DNA of 64,000 nucleotides from an uncultured Blautia sp. (GTDB lineage Bacteria > Bacillota > Clostridia > Lachnospirales > Lachnospiraceae). The notes beneath the pieces are model-generated. The model saw only the letters and a list, made by a program, of their open reading frames with translations. It ran no database searches and was not told where the DNA came from. The translations under genes and the position numbers were made by a program. Within the stretch, counting starts at the first letter, position 1. Each line of letters starts with the position of its first letter. Below, piece by piece: positions 1-8,192 of this stretch. The stretch covers positions 62,001-126,000 of the forward strand of contig UQHF01000003.1 in the NCBI GenBank assembly GCA_900540785.1. Direction: 5' to 3'.

Positions 1-185
1 CAGAAGCTGGTTTAAGTGATTGAATTGAATTCATAAGCGTACACCTCAACTTTTTTTTATATCATATCATGTTTTAACAAATAATACACATTTTTCCCAC
101 AAAGTAAACACAAATTATTTTTATACTAAAAGCCGTAAAAGGAAAGAAACAGAGATTCTTGAAAGAAGTCAAGGAGGGAACATAA
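1..185. other. Upstream region of the htrA-like gene, no gene seen
   Basis: AT-rich stretch ahead of the protease gene. The first codons read Q-K-L-V-stop in frame 1, so the 3' end of a preceding gene is possible, but nothing more can be said. A TATACT hexamer at 122-127 could be a -10 element for the protease, but no good -35 partner is visible. A GGAGGG ribosome binding site lies just before the start codon at 186. Confidence 0.4.
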
Positions 186-1622
186 ATGAGTAATATGAAT
201 AAAAATACAGTTAAAAAAATGGTAAAGAAGGGTGCGAAGGTTACGCTTTGTGCAGCTCTTGCAGGAGGCCTTTTATTAGGCGGATATAACGGAATTTCTT
301 ATTTTACAGATGGTGTGCAGAATGTTTCTGCTTCATCCGATAAAACAACTCTGACTATGACGAAGAGTGCAAAGAAGTCAAAGGATAAAGAGAAAGAGGA
401 TACAAAAGACAAGAAGGAAACAGAGGCAAAGGGAAGCCTTGATGTTTCTGATATTGCAGCAGAAGCAATGCCGTCTGTTGTTTCTATTACAACAAAATCC
501 ATTCAGGAGGTTCAGAACTACTACGGAATGTTCGGAATGTACGGCGGATATGCACCTTCACAGGAAGAAGAGGTGGAAGGAAGCGGTTCCGGAATTATTA
601 TTGGAAAAAATGACGAGGAACTTTTAATTGCTACGAATTATCATGTTGTAGAAGGCGCCGACACTCTTTCTGTAAGCTTTATTGATAACAGTGCATACGA
701 AGGAACGGTAAAGGGATATGAGGAGAATAAAGACCTTGCGGTTGTAAGCATTCCTCTGGAAGATATTTCTAATGATACGATGGACCAGATTTCCATAGCG
801 ACTATTGGAAGTTCCGATGATCTTGTTGTAGGAGAGCAGGTAATCGCCATCGGTAATGCTCTTGGCTACGGACAGTCTGTCACAACCGGTATTGTAAGTG
901 CAAAGAACAGAAGAATGGATTCCGCTTCCGGTTCCTTCTCCTCTGATGAAGATGACACAAAAAACGGTGTCAACCTGATTCAGACAGATGCTGCGATTAA
1001 CCCGGGAAACAGCGGCGGTGCGCTCTTAAATATGAATGGCGAAGTAGTAGGAATCAACTCTGCTAAGCTTGCTTCCACAGAGGTTGAAGGTATGGGATAT
1101 GCCATTGCGGTTTCTGATGTTTCTGATATTCTGGAAAATCTTATGAATGAGGAGCCGAGAGAGAAGCTGGAAGAGGGTGAAAACGGTGTTCTTGGAATTT
1201 CCGGAAGAACAGTAAGTGAGGAAGGTCAGGTTTACGGTATTCCTCAGGGTGTCTTTGTAGGAGAAGTTACAGAAGGCGGTCCTGCGGAGGAAGCCGGAAT
1301 CAAAGTAAATTCTATTATTACGGAGTTTGCCGGAAAATCTGTGGTAAGCATTGAACAGCTTGTGAACTATCTTCAGTATTATGAGCCGGGAGAAGAGGTA
1401 GAAGTAGTTCTTCAGGTTCAGGATGGCGATGCCTATAAAGAAAAAACAGTGACTGTTACACTGGGAGAAAACGAAAATAAAGATAAAGCAGAAAGCAAAG
1501 ACGAGAGCGCCGATGAAAGCGCAGAAGAAGAACAGCCGTCAGGAGAGGGAAATATTCTGGAAGATTGGGAAAACGGAACTTTATCTGAGTCTGGAATGCA
1601 GTTTTTCGGCGGTAGGAGATAA
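186..1622 (+). CDS. HtrA/DegP-type membrane-anchored serine protease
   Basis: Trypsin-like protease of the HtrA/DegP family, expected to act outside the membrane in protein quality control. The 478-residue product has a basic N-terminus, one hydrophobic segment (about residues 18-40) and a Lys/Glu-rich linker. The protease domain carries a clear triad: His153 in TNYHVV, Asp183 in KDLAVV and Ser276 in NPGNSGGAL. A PDZ domain follows at about 335-430 (NGVLGISGR onward), and the tail is acidic (KDESADESAEEE). Length and order match Firmicute HtrA proteins with one TM and one PDZ domain. The start is supported by GGAGGG seven bases upstream. A good intrinsic terminator follows, so it is probably monocistronic. 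The htrA/htrB/yyxA paralogue cannot be assigned from sequence alone. Confidence 0.95.
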   Translation: MSNMNKNTVKKMVKKGAKVTLCAALAGGLLLGGYNGISYFTDGVQNVSASSDKTTLTMTKSAKKSKDKEKEDTKDKKETEAKGSLDVSDIAAEAMPSVVSITTKSIQEVQNYYGMFGMYGGYAPSQEEEVEGSGSGIIIGKNDEELLIATNYHVVEGADTLSVSFIDNSAYEGTVKGYEENKDLAVVSIPLEDISNDTMDQISIATIGSSDDLVVGEQVIAIGNALGYGQSVTTGIVSAKNRRMDSASGSFSSDEDDTKNGVNLIQTDAAINPGNSGGALLNMNGEVVGINSAKLASTEVEGMGYAIAVSDVSDILENLMNEEPREKLEEGENGVLGISGRTVSEEGQVYGIPQGVFVGEVTEGGPAEEAGIKVNSIITEFAGKSVVSIEQLVNYLQYYEPGEEVEVVLQVQDGDAYKEKTVTVTLGENENKDKAESKDESADESAEEEQPSGEGNILEDWENGTLSESGMQFFGGRR

Positions 1623-1647
1623 ATAAAAAACATGTGAGATAAAAAAT

Positions 1648-1690
1648 AAGGGACAGCTCCCGGGAAAGAGAGGCTGTCCCTTGTTTTGTG
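1648..1690 (+). terminator. Intrinsic terminator of the htrA-like gene
   Basis: Perfect 10-bp stem (AAGGGACAGC at 1648-1657, GCTGTCCCTT at 1673-1682) followed by a T-rich run. Confidence 0.9.
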
Positions 1691-1749
1691 CATGTTTTAT
1701 AAAAAAAGTGGAAATACATTAAAAAAATATAGCAGAAATATCTCGGTTG

Positions 1750-1758
1750 TGCTATAAT
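1750..1758 (+). promoter_or_regulatory. Extended -10 promoter
   Basis: TGC followed by TATAAT (1753-1758) is an extended -10 element 36 bases before the next start codon at 1795. No strong -35 is seen, as expected for this promoter class. Confidence 0.6.
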
Positions 1759-1794
1759 CCATTTACAAATAATAAAGTCTATGGAGGACAACGC

Positions 1795-3024
1795 ATGAAA
1801 AAAGTATTGGTGGGATTTATGACAGGATTGCTTTGTGTAATGCCGGCAGCAGGGGTTATGGCAGAAGATGCGGCAGCGGAAACAACAAATGAGGCGCAGG
1901 CAGGAACAGAAGAAACAACTGCTGAAGGAGAAGGCGTTCAGACAGGCGCACAGGCGCTTTCTGATGATATTTACAGCTTTCAGGCAGAGATTGACGGAGA
2001 AGTTTACCAGTTTCCGATGTCTTATGGGGAATTTACGGCAAAGGGCTGGACTTATGACGGGGATGCAGCTCAGACGATAGAGCCGGAACAGTATACTACA
2101 GCGGAAACCTTCAAAAAAGATTCTTCAAAGCTTTATGCTACGATCTTTAATCTTGGCATGAATACCGTACCTTTTTCTGAGTGCCAGATCGGAGGCTTTT
2201 CTGTAGATTCTTATATGATGAAGGACAGCGCATTCAGTGTGAAGCTTCCAAAAGGAATTGAATTTGGAGTATCGACTCTTGAAGATGTGAAAGCTGCATA
2301 TGGAGAGCCAAGCAGAGAGTACGACGGAGAAATGTACACAGCGCTTACTTATGAGTATGAAACGTATCAGGACGTGGAAATTCAGGTAGATAAAGAGACA
2401 AAGGTAGTAAGCAAAATTGATATGAGAAATATAATCGAGACAGCGAGTGAAGAAGAAAAGGCACAGGCGGAAACTGCGGTCAGTGATGAAGTGACAGAGG
2501 AAGTAAAAAGCTATCAGGCACCAACAGAGCTGGGAGATGATCTTACAAAATTTATTGTAGAGTATGACGGCGCGCTGTATCAGATGCCGGCTCCTGTTTC
2601 TGAGTTTGAGAAAAATGGCTGGACAGTAAAGGAAGACCAGTCCGATATGACTGTAAAAGGAAAAGATGCCGGCTGGGTTTCTCTTATGAAAAATAATCAG
2701 GAATTAAGAGTTATGGCACGGAATTACGGAGACAATGCAACGACGATTCGCAACTGTTTTGTGACGACGGTAAAGGGAGACGATAATTCAACAGATATGC
2801 CAATCACGGTTCAGAAGGGAATTACCCGCGGCATGACGAAGGCAGATCTTGAGAAGGCTCTTGAAGGAGTGACATATGAATTTGAAGAGTCCGATATGTT
2901 TGAGTATTATACAGTAGAAGGACCGGAAAGCTCTCTTGATTCGGTACAGATTCTTGTGAGAAAAGATACAAGTGTAGTACAGGCGATTGAAGTAAGTTAT
3001 ATGCCCAGGGAACTGGCAAAATAA
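1795..3024 (+). CDS. Secreted protein with two homologous domains, function unknown
   Basis: A 409-residue protein beginning with a signal peptide (MKKVLVGFMTG, hydrophobic core, cleavage likely after GVMA). There is no lipobox cysteine, so it is probably released or wall-associated. After a Thr/Glu-rich linker the mature part contains two related units, starting near residues 61 and 243. Each has the pattern 'D-D-x-x-F-x-x-x-x-x-D-G-x-x-Y-Q-x-P' and 'F-x-x-x-G-W' (for example YQFPMSYGEFTAKGW and YQMPAPVSEFEKNGW), so the gene arose by internal duplication. The ATG at 1795 was preferred over an in-frame ATG at 1747 because GGAGG precedes it and the signal peptide then starts at residue 1. I do not recognise the family. 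A strong inverted repeat follows the gene. Confidence 0.85.
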   Translation: MKKVLVGFMTGLLCVMPAAGVMAEDAAAETTNEAQAGTEETTAEGEGVQTGAQALSDDIYSFQAEIDGEVYQFPMSYGEFTAKGWTYDGDAAQTIEPEQYTTAETFKKDSSKLYATIFNLGMNTVPFSECQIGGFSVDSYMMKDSAFSVKLPKGIEFGVSTLEDVKAAYGEPSREYDGEMYTALTYEYETYQDVEIQVDKETKVVSKIDMRNIIETASEEEKAQAETAVSDEVTEEVKSYQAPTELGDDLTKFIVEYDGALYQMPAPVSEFEKNGWTVKEDQSDMTVKGKDAGWVSLMKNNQELRVMARNYGDNATTIRNCFVTTVKGDDNSTDMPITVQKGITRGMTKADLEKALEGVTYEFEESDMFEYYTVEGPESSLDSVQILVRKDTSVVQAIEVSYMPRELAK

Positions 3025-3046
3025 TTCTATAATATTTCCAATAGGC

Positions 3047-3104
3047 AACGACACCGACCTCCGAAAGTCAGACTAAAAATCTGATTTCGGAGGTCGGTGT
3101 CGTT
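3047..3104. terminator. Long near-perfect hairpin, probable terminator
   Basis: A 20-bp perfect inverted repeat (3047-3066 and 3085-3104), extended by 4 more base pairs (TCAG 3068-3071, CTGA 3081-3084) past one bulged base, with a 9-nt loop. Only TTT follows the stem on the + strand, so it is atypical for an intrinsic terminator. See findings. Confidence 0.7.
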
Positions 3105-3196
3105 TGATTCGGACATTCTATTTATGAAGGAAAGGCATGAGGAATAGATTTTAAAGAATTGTATGATAATAAGTACAAAAATCACGAAGAAAAAGA

Positions 3197-3225
3197 TTGC
3201 GTTAAAATATTAACAATGCTATAAT
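3197..3225 (+). promoter_or_regulatory. Sigma-A type promoter of the Fe-ADH gene
   Basis: TTGCGT (3197-3202), a 17-bp spacer and TATAAT (3220-3225), with an added TG one base before the -10. It lies 60 bases upstream of the alcohol dehydrogenase start codon. Confidence 0.8.
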
Positions 3226-3284
3226 GAGTTTGTTAAATGATTAACATAAATTTAGAGAGATAGATAGAAAAGGAGAGACGGGGC

Positions 3285-4466
3285 ATGGCAAGATTTACAT
3301 TACCAAGAGATATTTATCATGGAAAAGGCTGCCTGGAGGAATTAAAGAACTTAAAAGGAAAAAAAGCAGTTCTTGTAGTTGGCGGCGGTTCTATGAAACG
3401 TCAGGGCTTTCTTGATAAAGCAGTGAATTATCTGAAAGAGGGCGGCATGGAAGTAGAACTGATCGAAGGCGTGGAGCCGGATCCTTCTGTTGAGACTGTT
3501 ATGAGAGGCGCAAAAGTGATGCAGGAGTTCCAGCCGGACTGGATCGTGTCTATGGGCGGCGGTTCTCCGATTGATGCTGCAAAGGCAATGTGGGCATTTT
3601 ATGAATATCCGGAAACGAAGTTTGAGGATTTAATTGTGCCGTTTGGTTTTCCGGAACTGAGACAGAAAGCGAGATTTGCCGCAATTCCTACAACATCAGG
3701 TACTGCAACTGAGGTTACAGCTTTCTCTGTTATTACGGATTATGCAAAGGGAATTAAATACCCTCTGGCAGATTTCAATATCACACCGGATGTAGCGATT
3801 GTTGACCCTGAGCTTGTAGAGGCTCTTCCTGCAAAACAGGTGGCATATACAGGAATGGATGCTCTTACTCATGCGATCGAGGCATATGTTTCCACTCTTC
3901 ACTGTGCATTTACAGATCCGCTTGCACTGCAGGCAATCGAGATGGTACTTGATTATCTTCCGGCTTCTTATGCAGGAAATCAGAATGCAAGAGAGCAGAT
4001 GCATTACGCACAGTGCCTTGCAGGAATGTCCTTCTCCAATGCACTTCTTGGTATTGTGCATTCTATGGCACATAAGACAGGAGCTGCTTTTTCTACAGGA
4101 CACATTCCTCACGGCTGCGCAAATGCGATTTATCTGCCATATGTAATCCGTTTTAATGCGAAAAATCCGGAGGCGGCAAGCCGTTATGCAGAAATTGCAA
4201 GAAGAATGGGATTAAACGGTACTTCCGAGCAGGCGTTAATCAACAGCCTTTGTGAAAAGATTGACGAATTTAACGCAAAATTGAACATTCCGGCAACTTT
4301 AAAGGAATTTGGTATTCAGGAAGATGAATTTAAAGAAAAAATTGCAGCGATTGCGGAACTGGCTGTAGGAGATGCCTGCACAGGTTCCAATCCAAGAACG
4401 ATCACACCGGCTGAAATGGAAAAACTGTTTACATGCGCGTACTATGGAACAGAAGTTGATTTCTAA
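3285..4466 (+). CDS. Iron-containing alcohol dehydrogenase
   Basis: NAD(P)-dependent, Fe-dependent alcohol dehydrogenase (group III ADH, butanol/1,3-propanediol dehydrogenase type) that interconverts aldehydes and alcohols in fermentative redox balance. The 393 residues are full length. Visible motifs are the nucleotide loop SMGGGSPIDAAKAMW (about 89-103), the TTSGTATEVTAFSVITD segment (136-152) and metal-site residues that are likely Asp192 and His196 (GMDALTHAIEAY), His259 (VHSMAH) and His276 (IPHG). Compared with the usual HKTGAxFHIPHG spacing, this protein carries a few extra residues (AFSTGHIPHG). The substrate cannot be named from sequence. It has its own promoter and terminator, so it is monocistronic. 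Confidence 0.93.
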   Translation: MARFTLPRDIYHGKGCLEELKNLKGKKAVLVVGGGSMKRQGFLDKAVNYLKEGGMEVELIEGVEPDPSVETVMRGAKVMQEFQPDWIVSMGGGSPIDAAKAMWAFYEYPETKFEDLIVPFGFPELRQKARFAAIPTTSGTATEVTAFSVITDYAKGIKYPLADFNITPDVAIVDPELVEALPAKQVAYTGMDALTHAIEAYVSTLHCAFTDPLALQAIEMVLDYLPASYAGNQNAREQMHYAQCLAGMSFSNALLGIVHSMAHKTGAAFSTGHIPHGCANAIYLPYVIRFNAKNPEAASRYAEIARRMGLNGTSEQALINSLCEKIDEFNAKLNIPATLKEFGIQEDEFKEKIAAIAELAVGDACTGSNPRTITPAEMEKLFTCAYYGTEVDF

Positions 4467-4495
4467 GAAAGACAGAAAAAATTGATTTATTTATC

Positions 4496-4530
4496 ACTCC
4501 TCAGGATAGTTTATTCTGAGGAGTTTTTTA
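4496..4530 (+). terminator. Intrinsic terminator of the Fe-ADH gene
   Basis: ACTCCTCAG (4496-4504) pairs with CTGAGGAGT (4516-4524) and is followed by a T run. It separates the ADH gene from the Septu-like pair. Confidence 0.9.
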
Positions 4531-4553
4531 TGTATTTTTTTTGGGAAATATGA

Positions 4554-4559
4554 TAGAAT
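4554..4559 (+). promoter_or_regulatory. Possible -10 element of the Septu-like operon
   Basis: TG-A-TAGAAT resembles an extended -10, placed between the ADH terminator and the ATPase gene. The -35 region (TGTATT at 4531-4536, 17-bp spacing) is weak. Confidence 0.4.
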
Positions 4560-4590
4560 GAATGTATTATTGAGAAGTGGAGGAATTATA

Positions 4591-5697
4591 ATGGAACAGA
4601 CTTTTTTTACGGACGTTGTTATTGAAAAAGTCCGTCATTTAAAGAATCTTTCAATTCCTTTAGATAAAGATAAGAGAAAACATCTGATACTGACGGGTAA
4701 AAATGGAAGTGGAAAAACGAGTATTCTGGAAGCGATGGCAAAATATTTTCAGAACATGATCTCGCCAGAGAAAGGTGTAATAGATACAGGGATTTTGGTA
4801 AAGTGTAATTCGGATCTTTTATTAAAAGAAAAGTACGGGCAGGGCAATTTTATTTTTGCCTACTATAAATCTGAAAGAGAGTTTCAGGTAGAAAAGTATA
4901 AAAATATTGAAAAGATAGAATTGAAGGATAAGTATGATATTACAGAGAATCCGGGCACAAAACTCACGAAATATCTTGTGGATTTAAAAGCAACGCAGGC
5001 ATTTACGAAGGATAAGGATAAATTTGAAAAAATAGAACAGTGGTTTCGAACATTTGAGAATATTTTAAAGATGATTTTTGAAGATGATAATCTGCAGTTG
5101 AAATTTAACGAGGAAACCTTTCAGTTTTCTATTTGGACATCAGGGAGAGAAACTTTTGACTTTAATACAATGTCCAGCGGTTATGCGGCCATTTTGGACA
5201 TTATCAACGATTTGATTATAAGGATGGAGGCAAAATCAGGGTTGAGAACAGCTTTTGATATGGAAGGTGTGGCTCTGATAGATGAAATAGAAACACATTT
5301 ACATTTAGAATTGCAGAAAAAAATCCTTCCGGTTTTGATGAAGCTTTTTCCAAATATACAATTTATTGTTACGACACATTCTCCCTTTATTTTAAATTCT
5401 GTAAATAACGTTGTAATTTATGATCTTGAAAATAAAACACTGGTAGAAAATGGTATGGAAAATTTGCCATATGAGGGAATTGTAGAAGGATATTTTAAAG
5501 CAGACCGGTTATCAGAAGAATTAAGAGAAAAATTTTCAAGATATAAAATGCTGGTTTCCAGGAATGAACTGACAGATGAAGAATATGAGGAAATAGAACA
5601 GTTGGAATATTATCTCGATGAAATACCGGATTATCTTGCGAAAGAATTAACAACGGAATACAGCAGGCTGAAATTGGAGTTTTTCAACAGGGGGTAG
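4591..5697 (+). CDS. ptuA: AAA/ABC-type ATPase, Septu PtuA-like
   Basis: A compact (368-residue) ATPase of the OLD/RecF-like AAA group. It has Walker A GKNGSGKT (residues 36-43), a signature-like segment MSSGYAAILDI near residue 193, Walker B VALIDEIETHLH (about 227-238) and an H-loop segment FIVTTHSPFIL (about 257). The next gene, five bases downstream, encodes an HNH nuclease; an ATPase directly followed by this HNH type is the PtuA-PtuB layout of the Septu anti-phage system. In known Septu systems the ATPase controls the nuclease, which is inferred here. The ATG at 4591 has GTGGAGG upstream and removes a 11-residue leader present from an earlier ATG at 4558. The gene is visibly richer in A+T than its neighbours, consistent with transfer. 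Confidence 0.8.
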   Translation: MEQTFFTDVVIEKVRHLKNLSIPLDKDKRKHLILTGKNGSGKTSILEAMAKYFQNMISPEKGVIDTGILVKCNSDLLLKEKYGQGNFIFAYYKSEREFQVEKYKNIEKIELKDKYDITENPGTKLTKYLVDLKATQAFTKDKDKFEKIEQWFRTFENILKMIFEDDNLQLKFNEETFQFSIWTSGRETFDFNTMSSGYAAILDIINDLIIRMEAKSGLRTAFDMEGVALIDEIETHLHLELQKKILPVLMKLFPNIQFIVTTHSPFILNSVNNVVIYDLENKTLVENGMENLPYEGIVEGYFKADRLSEELREKFSRYKMLVSRNELTDEEYEEIEQLEYYLDEIPDYLAKELTTEYSRLKLEFFNRG

Positions 5698-5702
5698 AAA
5701 GT

Positions 5703-6359
5703 ATGGTAAAAATAGACAGAAATCCTGTACCTCCGCTATCATTAGCTGTAGAAAAACAAAAGGCTAATGGAAGTTATAATAAATCAGATGTAATACAGCA
5801 ACTAAAAAAAGATTCTCACGACAAATGTTATATTTGTGAGCTAAAAGGATTATCAGACCCGGAAGTGGAACATTTGCGCTCACATCATAGAAGAAAAATA
5901 GCGGAGAGAGTTTTTGATTGGAATAATCTGTTTTATGCATGTCCGCATTGTAATAATTTGAAGAAAGAAGATAAATATGATGAGAAAATCATAGACTGTT
6001 GTGCAGTTGATCCGGAAGAATTATTAGAACAAAATTATGAAAACGGGCGTGTGAATGTACGTAGTATAGATAATGAAGAATGTAGTATTATGACAGCAAA
6101 ACTGATTCAGGAATGTTTTGAAAAACGAAATACAGGGATTCGGGAAGCAGCATGTCAATATAGGATTAATTGTCTGGCTGAAAGTATGAATGTACTGTAC
6201 AAGATATTGGAAAAGCATAAAAAATATCCGAAATCAGAGCGCTATATCAGAAGTCTGAGAGCCGCATTAAGCAGAAAAAGTGCGTTTGCAGCTTTTAAAA
6301 GAAACTATGTAAGAAAGCACATTGCTGATTATCCGGAACTGGAAGATTTTTTAGGATAA
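5703..6359 (+). CDS. ptuB: HNH endonuclease, Septu PtuB-like
   Basis: A 218-residue nuclease with a zinc-knuckle HNH fold: CYIC (Cys42, Cys45), the catalytic-type EH pair in VEHLRS (Glu56-His57), the DWNNL segment (72-76) and CPHCNN (Cys80, Cys83, Asn84). This arrangement is that of the PtuB/TIGR02646-type HNH proteins that accompany a PtuA ATPase in Septu and in some retrons. The role would be degradation of nucleic acid once an invader is sensed; the target is not visible from sequence. It follows the ATPase by five bases and has the same A+T-rich codon use, so the two form one transferred unit. No reverse transcriptase is nearby, so a retron version is not supported. Confidence 0.8.
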   Translation: MVKIDRNPVPPLSLAVEKQKANGSYNKSDVIQQLKKDSHDKCYICELKGLSDPEVEHLRSHHRRKIAERVFDWNNLFYACPHCNNLKKEDKYDEKIIDCCAVDPEELLEQNYENGRVNVRSIDNEECSIMTAKLIQECFEKRNTGIREAACQYRINCLAESMNVLYKILEKHKKYPKSERYIRSLRAALSRKSAFAAFKRNYVRKHIADYPELEDFLG

Positions 6360-6411
6360 CCGTGGGCTTCGTGCGTTTAAAAGTATATTATAATATCAGG
6401 AGGGATACAAG

Positions 6412-7038
6412 ATGATCAAAGTAAATGCAGTGGGTGACGCCTGCCCTATTCCAGTAGTAAAAACTCAGAAGGCTTTAAATGAGTTAAACGGTTCCGGAAC
6501 AGTGGAGACAGTTGTAGATAATGAAATTGCAGTGCAGAATTTAACGAAGCTTGGAAATAACAGAGGCTGTGCTGTGAAATCAGAAAAGCTGAAGGAGAAC
6601 AGATATAAGGTTACGTTTACGGTGGGTGACGGAACAGAGAAGCCGGCTCATGAAACACCTGTTTTTGAGGCAGATGTGACGGCATGTGTGCCGGACAGCA
6701 GAAAAAATACAGTGGTTGTGATCGCTTCCGACAAGATGGGAGAGGGCAGCGAGGAGCTTGGAAAAACTTTGATGAAGGGATTTATTTACGCCTTAAATCA
6801 GCAGGAAACTCTTCCGAAAACCATGCTGTTTTATAATGGGGGAGCGGCTCTTACATGTGAAGGCTCTCCGGCTCTTGAGGATTTGAAATCGCTTGCAGCT
6901 CAGGGTGTTGAAATTCTTACTTGTGGGACATGCCTGAATTTTTATGGGATTTCTGATAAGCTTCAGGTTGGAGAAGTGACCAATATGTATGTGATAGCGG
7001 AAAAGATGACACAGGCAGGACTGATTGTAAAACCATGA
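6412..7038 (+). CDS. yedF: Selenium metabolism protein YedF (TusA-like plus DsrE-like)
   Basis: A 208-residue two-domain protein. The N-terminal TusA/SirA-like sulfur carrier domain has the CPxP motif at Cys11 (GDACPIPVVK). The C-terminal part is a DsrE-like domain (TVVVIASDKMGEG onward) with a conserved-looking cysteine pair in LTCGTCLNFYG. This domain order is that of the YedF family (TIGR03527) found with SelD in selenium-utilising bacteria. The gene overlaps the next by ATGA, so translation is coupled. It probably relays sulfur or selenium to a labile selenium cofactor. selD itself is not in the window. An AGGAGGG ribosome binding site precedes the start. Confidence 0.88.
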   Translation: MIKVNAVGDACPIPVVKTQKALNELNGSGTVETVVDNEIAVQNLTKLGNNRGCAVKSEKLKENRYKVTFTVGDGTEKPAHETPVFEADVTACVPDSRKNTVVVIASDKMGEGSEELGKTLMKGFIYALNQQETLPKTMLFYNGGAALTCEGSPALEDLKSLAAQGVEILTCGTCLNFYGISDKLQVGEVTNMYVIAEKMTQAGLIVKP

Positions 7039-8192
7039 TTTATTTAGATAATGCTGCGACAACGGGGAGAAAACCGCCGGAAGTGGCAGAGGCAGTAGCA
7101 AAAGCAATTTCTTCCGTGGGAAATGCCGGGAGAGGTGCTCATGGTGCGACTCTTCAAGCTGCCCGGATTGTTTACAGAACAAGAGAGCTTCTGGCAGAGC
7201 TTTTAGGAACTTCTCATCCGGAACAGATTGCCTTTACCTGTAATGCGACAGAGAGCTTAAATATTGCCATTAACGGTCTGTTTCACAAAGGAGATCATGT
7301 GATTACTACAGTCTGTGAACACAATTCCGTTCTTCGTCCTCTTTACAGAAAAGAGAAAGAAGGTGTGGAGCTTACAATCGTACCTTTTGATAAAAGATTT
7401 CCAGAAAATGAAGGACGTATCGATTATGACTTTCTGGAAAATTCCTGTAAAGAAAATACAAAGGCTATTGTAATCACAAATGCTTCTAATGTAACAGGAA
7501 ATATTACAGATTTAAAAAGAGTTTCTTCTTTTGCAAAAAAGAGGGGGATTCTTCTTATTGTGGACGCTTCTCAGACAGCAGGAGTGCTGCCGATTCAGGT
7601 GGAAGAGCAGGGGATAGATGTTCTTTGTTTTACAGGGCATAAAGGGCTTCTTGGACCACAGGGAACGGGAGGAATTTATGTCCGTGAAGGACTTGAACTT
7701 TCGCCTCTTAAAGTAGGAGGGAGCGGTGTTCAGAGCTTTTTGGAAGAGCATCCACGAAAAATGCCCACGGCATTAGAGGCGGGGACATTAAATGTACATG
7801 GAATTGCAGGGCTGAAAGCAGCACTTGAGTATATTAAAGAGGAAACTGTGGAAAACATACGGGAAAAAGAAATGCGTCTGTGGAAAAGATTCGAAGAGCA
7901 GGTCAGAGAGATTCCCGGTGTTACTGTTTATGGAAATCCGAATCCGGAAAGCCGTGTGGGAATTGTGGCTTTAAATATTGGAAAGCTGGATTCCGGCGAG
8001 GTTAGCGACTGGCTGTGGGAGGATTATGAAATTGCAGTCCGCCCGGGAGCGCACTGTGCGCCGCTTCTTCACAAGGCGCTGGGAACGGTACGCCAGGGTG
8101 CAGTCAGATTCAGTTTTTCCCATTACAATACGGAGCAGGAAATAGATGTTGCGGCAGCAGCTTTAAGAGAGTACGGGAGGGACGAAGTATGA
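7035..8192 (+). CDS. Cysteine desulfurase-like PLP enzyme (EF2568 type)
   Basis: Class V aminotransferase of the cysteine desulfurase/selenocysteine lyase group, 385 residues. Visible are the PLP lysine region TGHKGLLGPQGTGG, the conserved NATESLN segment, and the active-site cysteine loop PGAHCAPLLHKALG near the C-terminus. It is embedded by ATGA overlaps between yedF and a DUF3343 gene. That arrangement is the TIGR01977 (EF2568-like) selenium-trait context, so it likely supplies sulfur or selenium to the YedF/DUF3343 carriers rather than serving general Fe-S assembly. General SufS/IscS activity cannot be excluded from sequence. Confidence 0.88.
   Translation: MIYLDNAATTGRKPPEVAEAVAKAISSVGNAGRGAHGATLQAARIVYRTRELLAELLGTSHPEQIAFTCNATESLNIAINGLFHKGDHVITTVCEHNSVLRPLYRKEKEGVELTIVPFDKRFPENEGRIDYDFLENSCKENTKAIVITNASNVTGNITDLKRVSSFAKKRGILLIVDASQTAGVLPIQVEEQGIDVLCFTGHKGLLGPQGTGGIYVREGLELSPLKVGGSGVQSFLEEHPRKMPTALEAGTLNVHGIAGLKAALEYIKEETVENIREKEMRLWKRFEEQVREIPGVTVYGNPNPESRVGIVALNIGKLDSGEVSDWLWEDYEIAVRPGAHCAPLLHKALGTVRQGAVRFSFSHYNTEQEIDVAAAALREYGRDEV

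Noticed and set aside
4591..6359. Retron with PtuAB effectors
   Set aside because: No reverse transcriptase or msr-msd-like structure is found next to the pair; a stand-alone Septu-like module fits better.
6389..6394. TATAAT before yedF as a promoter
   Set aside because: A start of transcription from here would fall within the ribosome binding site at 6398-6404.
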